NCBI GenBank assembly: GCA_023251675.1
Contig: JAHEYJ010000003.1
Location: 1-55,456, forward strand
Source: Bacteroidota bacterium
GTDB taxonomy: Bacteria > Bacteroidota > Bacteroidia > Palsa-948
Length of the DNA: 55,456 nucleotides
Direction: 5' to 3'
The position numbers were made by a program, and so were the translations under genes. Numbering within the stretch: position 1 is the first letter of the stretch; the number at the start of each line of letters is the position of its first letter. The notes under the pieces are model-generated. The model saw only the letters and a list, made by a program, of their open reading frames with translations. It made no database searches and had not been told where the DNA came from. This document shows, piece by piece, positions 1 to 7,660 of the stretch.

Positions 1-2
1 AC

Positions 3-104
3 TATAGACCTCATCAATCACTTAATGGACAAACACCAATAGAATACAAAAAACAAAATCAATTAAAAATCAATCAAATCACTAACTTTGAATTGGCACT
101 ATAA
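3..104 (+). CDS. IS3-type transposase OrfB, C-terminal end only (partial)
   Basis: An open frame entering from the window edge ends at the TAA at 102-104. It begins with YRPHQSLNGQTPIEY, the conserved ending of the rve integrase core of IS3-family transposases, followed by a polar tail. Only about 33 residues lie in the window. The stop codon is in the same frame as the recombinase remnant that follows, so the insertion sequence abuts that gene directly. The terminal inverted repeat could not be pinned down. Family assignment is from the C-terminal motif only. Confidence 0.75.
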   Translation, partial: YRPHQSLNGQTPIEYKKQNQLKINQITNFELAL

Positions 105-110
105 AAAGGG

Positions 111-335
111 ATGCTTACCATTACCCCACATGTGTTCAGGCATACTCTCGCAACACTGCTCCTTGAAAAGGATGTGGATATAAGATACATTCAATCTATC
201 CTTGGGCATAGTTCTATTATGACAACGCAAATTTATACTCATGTAAATCGCAAAAAACAAAGACAAATCCTTACGGCAAAGCATCCGAGAAAAGATTTTT
301 CCATGCCGGATTTAGTTATTCTGAATAAAGGATAA
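111..335 (+). pseudogene. Tyrosine recombinase (XerC/D-like), C-terminal remnant
   Basis: About 70 residues match the end of the catalytic domain of tyrosine recombinases: TPHVFRHTLATLLL carries the HxxRH box, LGHSSIMTTQIYTHV carries the second histidine and the nucleophilic tyrosine, and a basic tail ends in KHPRKDF. The N-terminal domain and the first catalytic arginine are missing because the gene begins directly after the IS3-type transposase end, so this is a decapitated gene. The ATG at 111 is only the first available Met. Its 3' end contributes part of the repeat at 323-345 that lies just upstream of the next gene. The remnant cannot be active by itself. Confidence 0.75.
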
Positions 336-345
336 CTAAGAATTA
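323..345. repeat. Left copy of inverted repeat bounding 351-3023
   Basis: This 23-bp segment contains GGATAACTAAGAATTA and recurs in inverted orientation at 3024-3046 with one mismatch (22 of 23). Each copy sits 4-6 bp before the start codon of an inward-facing gene. The left copy also forms its own inverted arms with TTAGTTAT at 312-319 and ATAACTAA at 332-339 around a 12-bp spacer, the geometry of a tyrosine-recombinase crossover site. A related motif lies between the two genes near 1844-1857. Confidence 0.7.
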
Positions 346-350
346 GCATT

Positions 351-1847
351 ATGTCAAATAAAAATGATTTGATCCCTTTTTCCGACACTGATATTGATTC
401 TATTGCAAATAATCCTTTTCGGAAAGAAATTGATTTTAGCAAGATTTTGCGTATAAAATTTCAAGCAAGAGATATCATCAGCTGTAAGTTATATGGAAAA
501 ATTACCAGTAATCACAACTTTAATAGAGCTAATCTTGTGCAATCTCACTTGTCGGAAATTACCTGTGAAAAAGGAAATTTTAAGTTGGTAGACATTAAGG
601 ATTGTTTTATAGGCAATTCTATTTTTCATAATACAAACTTTGATAGTGGCGCTTGGCTTGAAAATAATATTATCGAATGCAAATTCACCAACTGTCGCAT
701 TACTAATAAATCAATTACAAATACGCAATTTAAAAGGGTTTCATTTTTAAAAGTAGATTTCACAAATATAAATATCAAAGGCTGTGAATTTATCGAATGT
801 ATTTTTGAAGCATGTGTGACTTCAAATAAACTCTTCGAATCCTGTATATTACAAGATTGTGAAATAATTGATACAGTAATTCATATAGAAACAATTACCG
901 AGAATTTTGGACTTACAGCTACTCAAGTAAAGGGAGGAAAAATAATTATTAGTAAAAACAGGAACTCTGCAAAGACATTAACAAAGGAAGATTTAGCACA
1001 AATGTTAGAAAGTCCAGATTTCTTTGATGATATACCGAGATTTCGTTTGGCGTTTTTCCTCAATGGATTAGAAACCTTTTATTCAGATTTTTTTGAAAAT
1101 GCACTTCAAATTTTAAAATGGGCAGAGGGAATGGCAATCGCTTCAAGCTTTACCAATCTCCTTCAATCTTTTTCTAGGTATTTATTATTGCTATTCGATA
1201 AAAATATTTTATCTGTTCACCCATTACTGGTTATGCATCATAATACAGGAATGCTATCAAGACATATGGGTTCAAATTCTAATCCTCATTTTAATACAGT
1301 TATGGGAGTGCATATGACCTTATCTCGAATCGTTGAACAATATTTATCTGCATTAATTCATTTACTTGAAAATATTCAAAATCCAGTTAGATTTTTGGTT
1401 GTGGGGCCAATAGATATTAAATATTATGAAAAAGAACTTGCTTTTCTTTTTACGGGAAAGAGTGTAAGGATTACAAAAGTTATAAAACACAATTCTCCAA
1501 ATGAATTATTTGTTGCATGGTCAGAACTTTCTGGTGTGGCTTCACTTATTGCAATTGCTTTATCTACAAAATGTAATTTTGAGATTGAGAAAATCAAGAA
1601 AAAACAAAATGTGCATTCTAATACCAAGTCCTCAAAAAATAAAAATTTAATAAAGACAAATTCACTCGTTAATTTGTCCCCTATCTCATATTTCAAATTT
1701 TTAATGGGCTTCGAAAAGCAAGACAAAAATGAGTTTCAAATACAACTACTTTCAATACTTCCTGGAGATTTGTTTTTGAAACTTGGACTAAAAATTCATT
1801 CAAAACTGCTTGGTAAAATTTCTAGTATCATTAAAGAAATTTTATAA
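351..1847 (+). CDS. Pentapeptide-repeat-like protein with unknown C-terminal domain
   Basis: The 498-residue product has an N-terminal third (about 20-190) with irregular five-residue periodicity of Phe/Leu/Ile and Asn/Asp/Cys (for example FNRANL, FKLVDI, FHNTNF, FTNCRI, FKRVSF), as expected for a right-handed pentapeptide beta-helix. Residues 220-400 form a mixed helical region ending in a hydrophobic stretch (SGVASLIAIAL), followed by a Lys/Asn-rich linker and an amphipathic C-terminus. I do not recognise this C-terminal domain and propose no function. The gene is AT-rich unlike the core genes, lies just after the recombinase remnant, and converges with the aminotransferase with 3 bp between stop codons. 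The shared repeat before both start codons suggests the pair moves as a unit. Confidence 0.7.
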   Translation: MSNKNDLIPFSDTDIDSIANNPFRKEIDFSKILRIKFQARDIISCKLYGKITSNHNFNRANLVQSHLSEITCEKGNFKLVDIKDCFIGNSIFHNTNFDSGAWLENNIIECKFTNCRITNKSITNTQFKRVSFLKVDFTNINIKGCEFIECIFEACVTSNKLFESCILQDCEIIDTVIHIETITENFGLTATQVKGGKIIISKNRNSAKTLTKEDLAQMLESPDFFDDIPRFRLAFFLNGLETFYSDFFENALQILKWAEGMAIASSFTNLLQSFSRYLLLLFDKNILSVHPLLVMHHNTGMLSRHMGSNSNPHFNTVMGVHMTLSRIVEQYLSALIHLLENIQNPVRFLVVGPIDIKYYEKELAFLFTGKSVRITKVIKHNSPNELFVAWSELSGVASLIAIALSTKCNFEIEKIKKKQNVHSNTKSSKNKNLIKTNSLVNLSPISYFKFLMGFEKQDKNEFQIQLLSILPGDLFLKLGLKIHSKLLGKISSIIKEIL

Positions 1848-1850
1848 TTC

Positions 1851-3023
1851 TTAATTGGTATATTTTTTTAATATCTCAATCCCTTCGAGTATATGAAAAG
1901 GTCTATTATAATAATTTACCCTTATGTGTTCTTCTCCGTTTTCAAATGCAAAACCCATATGCGATCCAAGTAGTATAGGCACTCCTTGCTGAACGCAAAA
2001 TCTTATTAGTTTATTTCTATGGAAAAAATGGTTTTTGCTGCCAAAATTAAGTCTAATAGCACCAAGGTACCCATTGGATGTAGGAATTACGTGCCAATTT
2101 TTTTCTCCTAATAACGACTGTTCAACTTTGGCTCTAATTTTCAGCACCTGCTGATTTGCAATATTCAACAGACTTCTAAACACATCATGTTTTTGTGAAT
2201 GATGATATGCTAACTGTAAACTAAAATAATCTATTGCTCCGCCATACATAGTCGTATGCTCTCGTATTGTAGAAGAAATTGTTTTAGGATGTATAATAAA
2301 GGCAATTCTTGGACCATTAATTCCTAAAGGCTTATAAAAATTTCTAAATCTTATTACTGAATCTAACCTTCCGGATAATCCGCTTAAAAGTGATGGAAAT
2401 TTTTGCTCTACAGCCTCATCAATAACTAAGAAATTGTTTTTCCCCAACATATCAATAATACTTCTTATGTATTTAATATCTTGATCTGTTCCCATTGAAG
2501 CTCTTGGCTGAGTAATCCACACAGCACAAGGAGAGTTATTTTTTATCAGTTTACGGCTAATAGAAAATTGGTAATTATTATGGGAGTATGTAGGAATATA
2601 AATATTTTTAAATCCTAATTTTTTTGACTGAAGAGATGTAGCAAAATATTCTGGGGTTTCAAAAATTATTTTATTTACTCCTAATGATTGTAAAGAAGCT
2701 AATATTATTTGACTGGCCAAGGTTGATGATTGACAGTATGTTATATTAGATAGGTCTAAACTCCGTCCATCTTCCCATTTTTCTATTAATCTTAAGATGG
2801 ATATAAATTTTCTTTTTAATCCGGGATGATTATTGCTGTGATACCAATTAATGTTTTTCCCTTCAAATTGTATTTTCGAAAAGAAACCTTCAAGATCAGA
2901 AGAAGTGTCTGACCAGCCAGAAATGTCTGCGACCAAACGATTTTTATCTAAGATTTGTTTCTTTAATAATTTATCTACTCTTTCGAAATCATCAGATGAA
3001 AAATATTTATTTACCAATTGCAT
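1851..3023 (-). CDS. PLP-dependent aminotransferase, fold type I
   Basis: The 390-residue protein has the class I/II aminotransferase layout. A probable PLP-phosphate site is near CQSSTLASQ (about 97-105), the ring-binding Asp is in VIDEA (D202), the Schiff-base lysine is in FRNFYKPLGINGPRIAF (K231), and a downstream Arg fits PLP phosphate binding (R239). The usual N-P motif appears as QPR near 172-174. It resembles histidinol-phosphate or threonine-phosphate decarboxylase-type enzymes, but the substrate cannot be read from sequence. The gene is AT-rich and lies tail to tail with the pentapeptide gene. The ATG at 3023 is 4 bp from the inverted repeat copy. No biosynthetic neighbours point to a pathway, so a role tied to its cassette partner is only inference. 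Confidence 0.75.
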   Translation of the reverse strand: MQLVNKYFSSDDFERVDKLLKKQILDKNRLVADISGWSDTSSDLEGFFSKIQFEGKNINWYHSNNHPGLKRKFISILRLIEKWEDGRSLDLSNITYCQSSTLASQIILASLQSLGVNKIIFETPEYFATSLQSKKLGFKNIYIPTYSHNNYQFSISRKLIKNNSPCAVWITQPRASMGTDQDIKYIRSIIDMLGKNNFLVIDEAVEQKFPSLLSGLSGRLDSVIRFRNFYKPLGINGPRIAFIIHPKTISSTIREHTTMYGGAIDYFSLQLAYHHSQKHDVFRSLLNIANQQVLKIRAKVEQSLLGEKNWHVIPTSNGYLGAIRLNFGSKNHFFHRNKLIRFCVQQGVPILLGSHMGFAFENGEEHIRVNYYNRPFHILEGIEILKKYTN

Positions 3024-3046
3024 ATAATTCTTAGTTATCCGTTATT
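3024..3046. repeat. Right copy of inverted repeat bounding 351-3023
   Basis: On the minus strand this reads as the same repeat found at 323-345, with the identical 16-bp core GGATAACTAAGAATTA, and it ends 4 bp before the aminotransferase start codon. The flanking sequence differs on the two sides (GCATT before one ATG, TATATG at the other), so the similarity is confined to the repeat. Confidence 0.7.
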
Positions 3047-3188
3047 CGCGAGTAAAAGTATGAAATAATTTACTATACCCTTTGTTACTGCTGGAAAACC
3101 ACATCGCTCTGGACATGTATAATGAAAATTGATATACTGCTATAATAGGGTTTAGATTTCCTTATTATAAAATAACCAAAGTATATAT

Positions 3189-3692
3189 ATGCCTTTAGAA
3201 AAACCAATTCAAACAATAAGAAAAGCAATCAAAGGAACAGCCGAAAATGCCGCAGAAAAAGAATCTCTTGAAAAACCAACATCAAGACATTTTGAACAGA
3301 CTCTATCTTTGTATAAACAAATACGAGATGAGAGCCCCGAAATGCTTGAAAAACTCATAACCGTAACTGCTAAAGCAAAAGAGTTAAAAGATGAACTTGG
3401 CCCATCCTTAGATAGAACATTTAGGAAAGTATGGAGTGAATTGAATGAAAAATATAAAAACGAAATTATTACAAAGGTTGAAAAATTGGAAGATGAAAAT
3501 CTAATCTCCCAAGAATATAAACGTAAACTTGTAACTATTACCGGAAAAATATTTAATAAAATTAGTGAAGAATTCAGAAATGACCCACGCATAATTGTTG
3601 CTTTTACAGAGAAAGAAGAGCTTCTTGAAAAAGCCATTACGTTTTCTACCTCAGGTGCTCTTGAGCTATTTGATATCCCCGGATTAGTTTAA
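3189..3692 (+). CDS. Small all-helical protein of unknown function
   Basis: The 167-residue product is not recognised. It is rich in Lys and Glu and almost wholly predicted helix, with heptad-like stretches at about 35-110 (SRHFEQTLSLYKQIR through VEKLEDENLISQEYKRKL), no signal peptide and no membrane segment. A short hydrophobic C-terminus ends IPGLV. It is AT-rich like the other accessory genes, lies on the opposite strand from both neighbours, and converges with the 88-residue gene across a 52-bp gap. An AT-rich 165-bp upstream region separates it from the divergent aminotransferase and probably holds its promoter, although no clear TTTG/TAnnTTTG pair was found. Confidence 0.6.
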   Translation: MPLEKPIQTIRKAIKGTAENAAEKESLEKPTSRHFEQTLSLYKQIRDESPEMLEKLITVTAKAKELKDELGPSLDRTFRKVWSELNEKYKNEIITKVEKLEDENLISQEYKRKLVTITGKIFNKISEEFRNDPRIIVAFTEKEELLEKAITFSTSGALELFDIPGLV

Positions 3693-3744
3693 ATAAATCA
3701 ACATACTTCCCCGTCCGTATTTGCATAGGAATATCTTACTTATG

Positions 3745-4011
3745 TCATCGTGATCGGCCTTTTTCTTTGCTTTTGACTCGTGACCTTATTATTAAAGGTC
3801 TAATTTCGAGTTTCACGTCTTCTGGTCTAATTTTCTCCCACGTGTTTGTTCTATAATAACCTTGCCGTTCGTACCTCAAAGGAAATTCCTTAACGAATTT
3901 TTCAGCTTCTTCTCTTGTCATTGAACCATCTCCATGACAATCACAAGAGGCGGGAATTCCGTCTGTATTATTAAACACTATATACCTGGTATTTTTATTG
4001 TTGTTTTGCAT
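3745..4011 (-). CDS. Small conserved mobile-element protein, unknown function
   Basis: This 88-residue protein is the last gene of the minus-strand mobilization cluster, 22 bp after the relaxase. It begins with a beta-strand-like segment (TRYIVFNNTDG), continues with a helix (MTREEAEKFVKEFPLRYERQGYY) that resembles small proteins common in Bacteroidota mobile DNA, and finishes with a very basic tail (RSRVKSKEKGRSR). The tail resembles in charge, though not clearly in motif, the C-terminal tail of the relaxase and four small cluster proteins. The CDCHGDG segment could bind a metal but no partner cysteines are evident. Function is unknown. Confidence 0.6.
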   Translation of the reverse strand: MQNNNKNTRYIVFNNTDGIPASCDCHGDGSMTREEAEKFVKEFPLRYERQGYYRTNTWEKIRPEDVKLEIRPLIIRSRVKSKEKGRSR

Positions 4012-4033
4012 TTTGCTATTTTTAAAAATGATT

Positions 4034-4882
4034 TTATCTGTTACGATTAATGTTCTTTTCTTTAGACTTCCCTTTCATTTCACTTAGTTCTTTTCCTCTA
4101 TTTAACGACTTGTTTAATTCATCCAGTTTCTCCTCTGTAAATCCGATTCTTTTCAACCGGAATTTCTTGTTAGCAAAATACACTCCGGAAATTTTATCCC
4201 CTCGCTCATACACTTTCAGTTTACTTGCTTTCAGCAATTCAAAAAAACTTTCTCTGGAACCGGCTTGATTATAGCAGGAATTCAGAATCCCAATCAACTG
4301 CTCCTTCTGCGAAGCCCTCCCTGTCCGTAGTTTCATCTGGTATTCTTTGTCGGTAAGGAGGGCTTTGGCTTTTTTTGAGTGATCAACGACTGATTTTGAT
4401 AATTCCGGAAATGTTTTCTGTTGGAAATGTTGTATGTCTTTCTTCAGCGTTTGAAACTCCGCCTTAGTCATTCTGAGGGCTTTGCCGGTGTGGTATTCTA
4501 AGCCAGAGGCGCAGATGTGAATATGCCAATGATCTGTTGTATTCATATGGGGTATTGCAACATACATTCCTTTGGGATTTCTTAATTTCATGTATTCTCT
4601 CGCCATAGTTTGCATTTTTTCCAAAGAAATATTTTTTACATCATCTTTATGCCAGGAAAGAATCTCATGGGTGAGAGATATACTGTCTTTTCTTTTGATC
4701 TTCCGGTAATTCTCATTTTCTAAAAATTGTTTCACCCAGTTATCAATACTGTCGCCTCTGAGATTATGTGTAATGACAAAACTTTTATTCTGCTCATCAA
4801 ACAAACGATCCTTATCATTCATCATGTAATCAAGAAGCTGCCGGAAACTTGGTTTCTTTCGGGTTTTGATTTTAATGATCAT
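4034..4882 (-). CDS. MOB relaxase (mobilization nuclease)
   Basis: The product would nick the element's transfer origin and lead the strand into a recipient. From the start at 4882 it is 282 residues and opens MIIKIKTRKK, as Bacteroidota relaxases usually do, with a candidate nucleophile Tyr19 (LLDYMMND). The metal-binding triad is plain in TTDHWHIHICASG (H118, H120, H122). A longer frame from 4915 exists but would overlap the upstream gene by 44 bases, whereas the chosen start overlaps its stop by 11, typical of coupled genes. The protein is short for a relaxase, without a helicase or primase domain. Its C-terminus carries RGKELSEMKGKSKEKNINR, the tail shared with the integrase and four small proteins. 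The coupling-protein gene lies two genes upstream. Confidence 0.85.
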   Translation of the reverse strand: MIIKIKTRKKPSFRQLLDYMMNDKDRLFDEQNKSFVITHNLRGDSIDNWVKQFLENENYRKIKRKDSISLTHEILSWHKDDVKNISLEKMQTMAREYMKLRNPKGMYVAIPHMNTTDHWHIHICASGLEYHTGKALRMTKAEFQTLKKDIQHFQQKTFPELSKSVVDHSKKAKALLTDKEYQMKLRTGRASQKEQLIGILNSCYNQAGSRESFFELLKASKLKVYERGDKISGVYFANKKFRLKRIGFTEEKLDELNKSLNRGKELSEMKGKSKEKNINRNR

Positions 4883-5357
4883 GGGAAGATAAAGGAGGGT
4901 TTCTAAAAATCTCACCTAACTGGGCTTCCAGTTTCACTATTCTTTTTTCTATGGCTGCGTATTTGTCATCCCGATCAAAGAAATAACGCTCCTTTTTACT
5001 GACTATGTTTTGAATCTCATTGAGGCAATCGGAAAGAACCTGTTCCAAACGGGCAATTTGGTCTTTGTTGGGGACTATATAGGTACGATTGAGGTAAGAT
5101 AGCGCTGCCTGCCGTATAAACCCTGTAATGGGCATTTTGTGCGTTTTAGCCCCGTATTGTATCCTGCCGTATTCCCCTTTCTCCTGTGAGAAGTTGACTA
5201 TGAATTCCGGCCTGCGCGAGCGCTGACCACGCTTGTATTTGGTGAGATAATCCTTCCGATACGCTTTCTTGGCCGCTTTAATTTCAGCATCAGTGCCGTT
5301 AAGCACTCCCTGATCTTCAAGGTAATCCCACATTTTACTATTGCTTCTTTTACTCAT
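4872..5357 (-). CDS. MobC-like mobilization accessory protein
   Basis: The 161-residue product from the start at 5357 has a basic N-terminal half (KYKRGQRSRRPEF) followed by a short strand and helix pair (KMPITGFIRQAALSYL) that looks like the ribbon-helix-helix of MobC or MbeC-type relaxosome proteins, and then a C-terminal coiled coil. Such proteins bind near oriT and help the relaxase nick. The start was chosen because its ATG overlaps the coupling-protein stop (8 shared bases); an earlier Met at 5402 would extend further into that gene. Its own stop overlaps the relaxase start. Position between coupling protein and relaxase supports the call, although no direct oriT contact can be seen. 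Confidence 0.7.
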   Translation of the reverse strand: MSKRSNSKMWDYLEDQGVLNGTDAEIKAAKKAYRKDYLTKYKRGQRSRRPEFIVNFSQEKGEYGRIQYGAKTHKMPITGFIRQAALSYLNRTYIVPNKDQIARLEQVLSDCLNEIQNIVSKKERYFFDRDDKYAAIEKRIVKLEAQLGEIFRNPPLSSHDH

Positions 5358-6792
5358 GAACTTTTTCAATAGCTGGTAATGGAAGTACCGGCACAGAGTC
5401 AAAACAGGTTTGCGAAATAGTTCTAGGAGCAGGGATCTGGCTTAACCTGCTGTAGCGGAAGTTTTTGTAAAAAGGTTTGAGTTTGGCAAGAATCGGAGGG
5501 CGGTTTCCCGCTATGATAATGGCTTTATTCTCCTTGAGCATCCTGACCTCGGAAGCAGTCATAAGTTCCCGGATTATTTTTTTGTCGTCCTTATCCCTGT
5601 ACTCATAACGACCGAGTATTTGTTCCAGTTCTCTTGAAGTTTCCAAATTCTGTCCGGCAAAGAACATTTTTACATAACAGTTGCTTCGTATGGCTTCTGC
5701 CTCATGCTTGCCGTATTGATGGACGCACTGATCATATGTCTGGTACAGAATTAATATGCCAGCTCGGTGCTTGCGGACATTTGAAACGGCTAATTGCAAG
5801 GTCGGCATGTTCAAACTGGAAGCCTCGTCAATCAGAAAGAAAATATTCTGCTCTTCTTCTTTTGGGAATCTTGAAAGCACAAATGAGAAAAACTGCTCAA
5901 AGAAAATGCTTGTAAGCGTTGAGAAATATTTTTGGTCTGCGACAGAGTTTTGGATAAATAATACCGTTGGTTTATCCCTGAACTGCTGCATATCAATATT
6001 ATCGGTGGAAGTGATCTTTGCCACCGATTCATCGGAAAAAATCTGGAGTGCCGCCTTTACCGTGGAAATCGTGCCGCTAATGACCTTGTCATCTGCGCTT
6101 AAGAAGCTCTTGTATTCATCCCAAAGGTTTTCATCGGCGTATTGGCTGAATAGCTTATCCACCTGCTCAGGGCTTGCTCCCATTTTATTGAGAAGCATGC
6201 GCACGGTATATAAGTTCTGATATTGCGGTTCTTGCTTTTTTAAAATACTGATGAGCATTGACAAAAGCTGGATAGCCGAGTTGTTCCAGAACGGGTCCTT
6301 GGCATTCTTTCCCAGTGCGTTTGAAATTAACATGGATGACACTTTGTTAATCTCGCTTGAAGTGTTAGCGCGTAAAAGAGGATTGAATCCGGATGAAGCG
6401 TCCGGCTTTGAAAAATTTAATTGCTTGACTATAAATCCCTGCTCTTTCAGGTAGCCGCTTGATTTTAAATAATTCTCTCCGCTTGGATCATTCACAATTA
6501 CGCTGGAATTTTTTAGAGAATACAGCGTGGGCAGTAGTATAGTTGTGGTTTTTCCCAAACCAGTGGAGGCAATGACAAGGGCATTTTGATAGCTCAATTT
6601 CAGCGTAAGGTTCTTATCACCTGTCAAACAAAATCCCTTATTCCATGGACTAAGCAAAGACCAGGAACTTGAAAATTCTGCTGTATAGGATTTGTTTTTA
6701 GAATTGGTAAGGACTGATTCTAAAATCTCAACGCCCGCTCTGAGAGTTCCTTCTATTATTGAGATGATAATGTCAAAGAATTTTGTAATCAT
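5350..6792 (-). CDS. VirD4/TraG-type conjugative coupling ATPase
   Basis: Coupling proteins pass the relaxase-DNA complex to a type IV secretion channel. From the start at 6792 this is 480 residues. The Walker A motif is IASTGLGKTTT (about 74-84), NDPSGENYL follows as in TraG/TraD proteins, Walker B is IFFLIDEASSL (about 317-327), and a TraM-recognition-like C-terminal domain runs to the end. The usual N-terminal transmembrane pair is missing; only one amphipathic segment (MITKFFDIIISIIEG) precedes the ATPase. A longer frame from 6870 is possible but would run out of phase across the 42-codon gene just upstream, which could instead supply membrane attachment. No VirB4 or channel genes accompany it, so transfer would use a helper system. 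Confidence 0.85.
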   Translation of the reverse strand: MITKFFDIIISIIEGTLRAGVEILESVLTNSKNKSYTAEFSSSWSLLSPWNKGFCLTGDKNLTLKLSYQNALVIASTGLGKTTTILLPTLYSLKNSSVIVNDPSGENYLKSSGYLKEQGFIVKQLNFSKPDASSGFNPLLRANTSSEINKVSSMLISNALGKNAKDPFWNNSAIQLLSMLISILKKQEPQYQNLYTVRMLLNKMGASPEQVDKLFSQYADENLWDEYKSFLSADDKVISGTISTVKAALQIFSDESVAKITSTDNIDMQQFRDKPTVLFIQNSVADQKYFSTLTSIFFEQFFSFVLSRFPKEEEQNIFFLIDEASSLNMPTLQLAVSNVRKHRAGILILYQTYDQCVHQYGKHEAEAIRSNCYVKMFFAGQNLETSRELEQILGRYEYRDKDDKKIIRELMTASEVRMLKENKAIIIAGNRPPILAKLKPFYKNFRYSRLSQIPAPRTISQTCFDSVPVLPLPAIEKVHE

Positions 6793-6805
6793 GTTGATGG
6801 TTATT

Positions 6806-6934
6806 TTATTTAATAGTATTTTTAAGCAAGTCATTAATAAAATGAAGAATGCCTTCCAATATTCTGCCAACTCCCCAGAGAAGTATTAAGAACAGTTTGG
6901 CGATTGTTTTGACGAGTTTCTCTATTACTTCCAT
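6806..6934 (-). CDS. 42-residue hydrophobic protein before the coupling ATPase
   Basis: This short frame starts with ATG at 6934 and stops at 6806, filling the space between the upstream membrane protein and the coupling ATPase start at 6792. The product MEVIEKLVKTIAKLFLIL-LWGVGRILEGILHFINDLLKN is one hydrophobic or amphipathic helix with lysines at both ends. Its pattern (an Ile/Phe/Leu helix, then G-x-x-ILE) echoes the first 27 residues of the coupling protein. I infer a small membrane subunit, possibly a detached anchor for the ATPase. It could also be a chance open frame, although the 13-bp spacing to the next gene and the absence of another gene here favour a real one. Confidence 0.5.
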   Translation of the reverse strand: MEVIEKLVKTIAKLFLILLWGVGRILEGILHFINDLLKNTIK

Positions 6935-6949
6935 CGTTTTAGTATTTTT

Positions 6950-7660
6950 TTAATCGTTGATGTTTGCTGAAATGTGAACGGTCGCGCCTTTGTCCTCTAA
7001 AAGTTTCTTGTAGAATGCCGTGGCGATTGTAAATGCTTTGTCGCTGTAAGTATCAATCGGCTGGAAAATGAAATACACTTCTATGCCGCCAAGGTTCTGT
7101 AATGTTTCCAACTGATCAAACTGTTTTCTGATTGCTTCGGGATCAGTTTGAAGCAGCGCAAGTGTTTTTTTGTTGTAGAAAGATAAACTGCTCGTATTTT
7201 CCATCAGGTCTGAATAGATAAGCAGGTATTTCTTGTCGGCTTTGCTTTGGGCGAGCCGGTTAAGTTCATTTGCTATGGGAAGATAAATGGAAGAATTCCT
7301 TTTGCCGACAATGGCCTGTTCTGCCTGCGCGAGAATGCCGGCAACACTTTTCTGAAACTGTTTTACCTCATCCTCCCTCTGAAATTCATTGTTCGTCCAC
7401 TGGTTTGCAGTTTCAAGTTTTATTTCCTCCGCGGGATTGAAACTTACCTGCGTGATGTCGGAGAAATGAAACACCGCCCCGTTCCACTTGTTTTGAGCAA
7501 AGTCATACAGGCGCAGAACATCTGCCACGCTTGGCTGGGCAAGCTCTTGATCGGTAATATCCCGAAATACCGCTACTTCTGTAGTAGAGGTTTGGCTTGT
7601 CATCCAGGCAATTATGAAAATGGTTATGCTAAAGAGCAGAATCAGGATTGTTGTTTTCAT
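6950..7660 (-). CDS. Membrane-anchored vWA-like protein of the mobilization cluster
   Basis: A single N-terminal membrane segment (ILILLFSITIFIIAWM, residues 4-19) anchors a soluble domain of about 210 residues that would face the periplasm. The core has a von Willebrand A or Rossmann-like alternation of strands and helices, with YLLIYSDLMENTSS (about 143-156) in the place of a degenerate metal-site motif, then IEVYFIFQP. The canonical DxSxS is absent, so metal binding is doubtful. Its start overlaps the upstream gene by 32 bases, indicating translational coupling. It may form a membrane platform with the 368-residue neighbour; this is inference from position. Confidence 0.6.
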   Translation of the reverse strand: MKTTILILLFSITIFIIAWMTSQTSTTEVAVFRDITDQELAQPSVADVLRLYDFAQNKWNGAVFHFSDITQVSFNPAEEIKLETANQWTNNEFQREDEVKQFQKSVAGILAQAEQAIVGKRNSSIYLPIANELNRLAQSKADKKYLLIYSDLMENTSSLSFYNKKTLALLQTDPEAIRKQFDQLETLQNLGGIEVYFIFQPIDTYSDKAFTIATAFYKKLLEDKGATVHISANIND

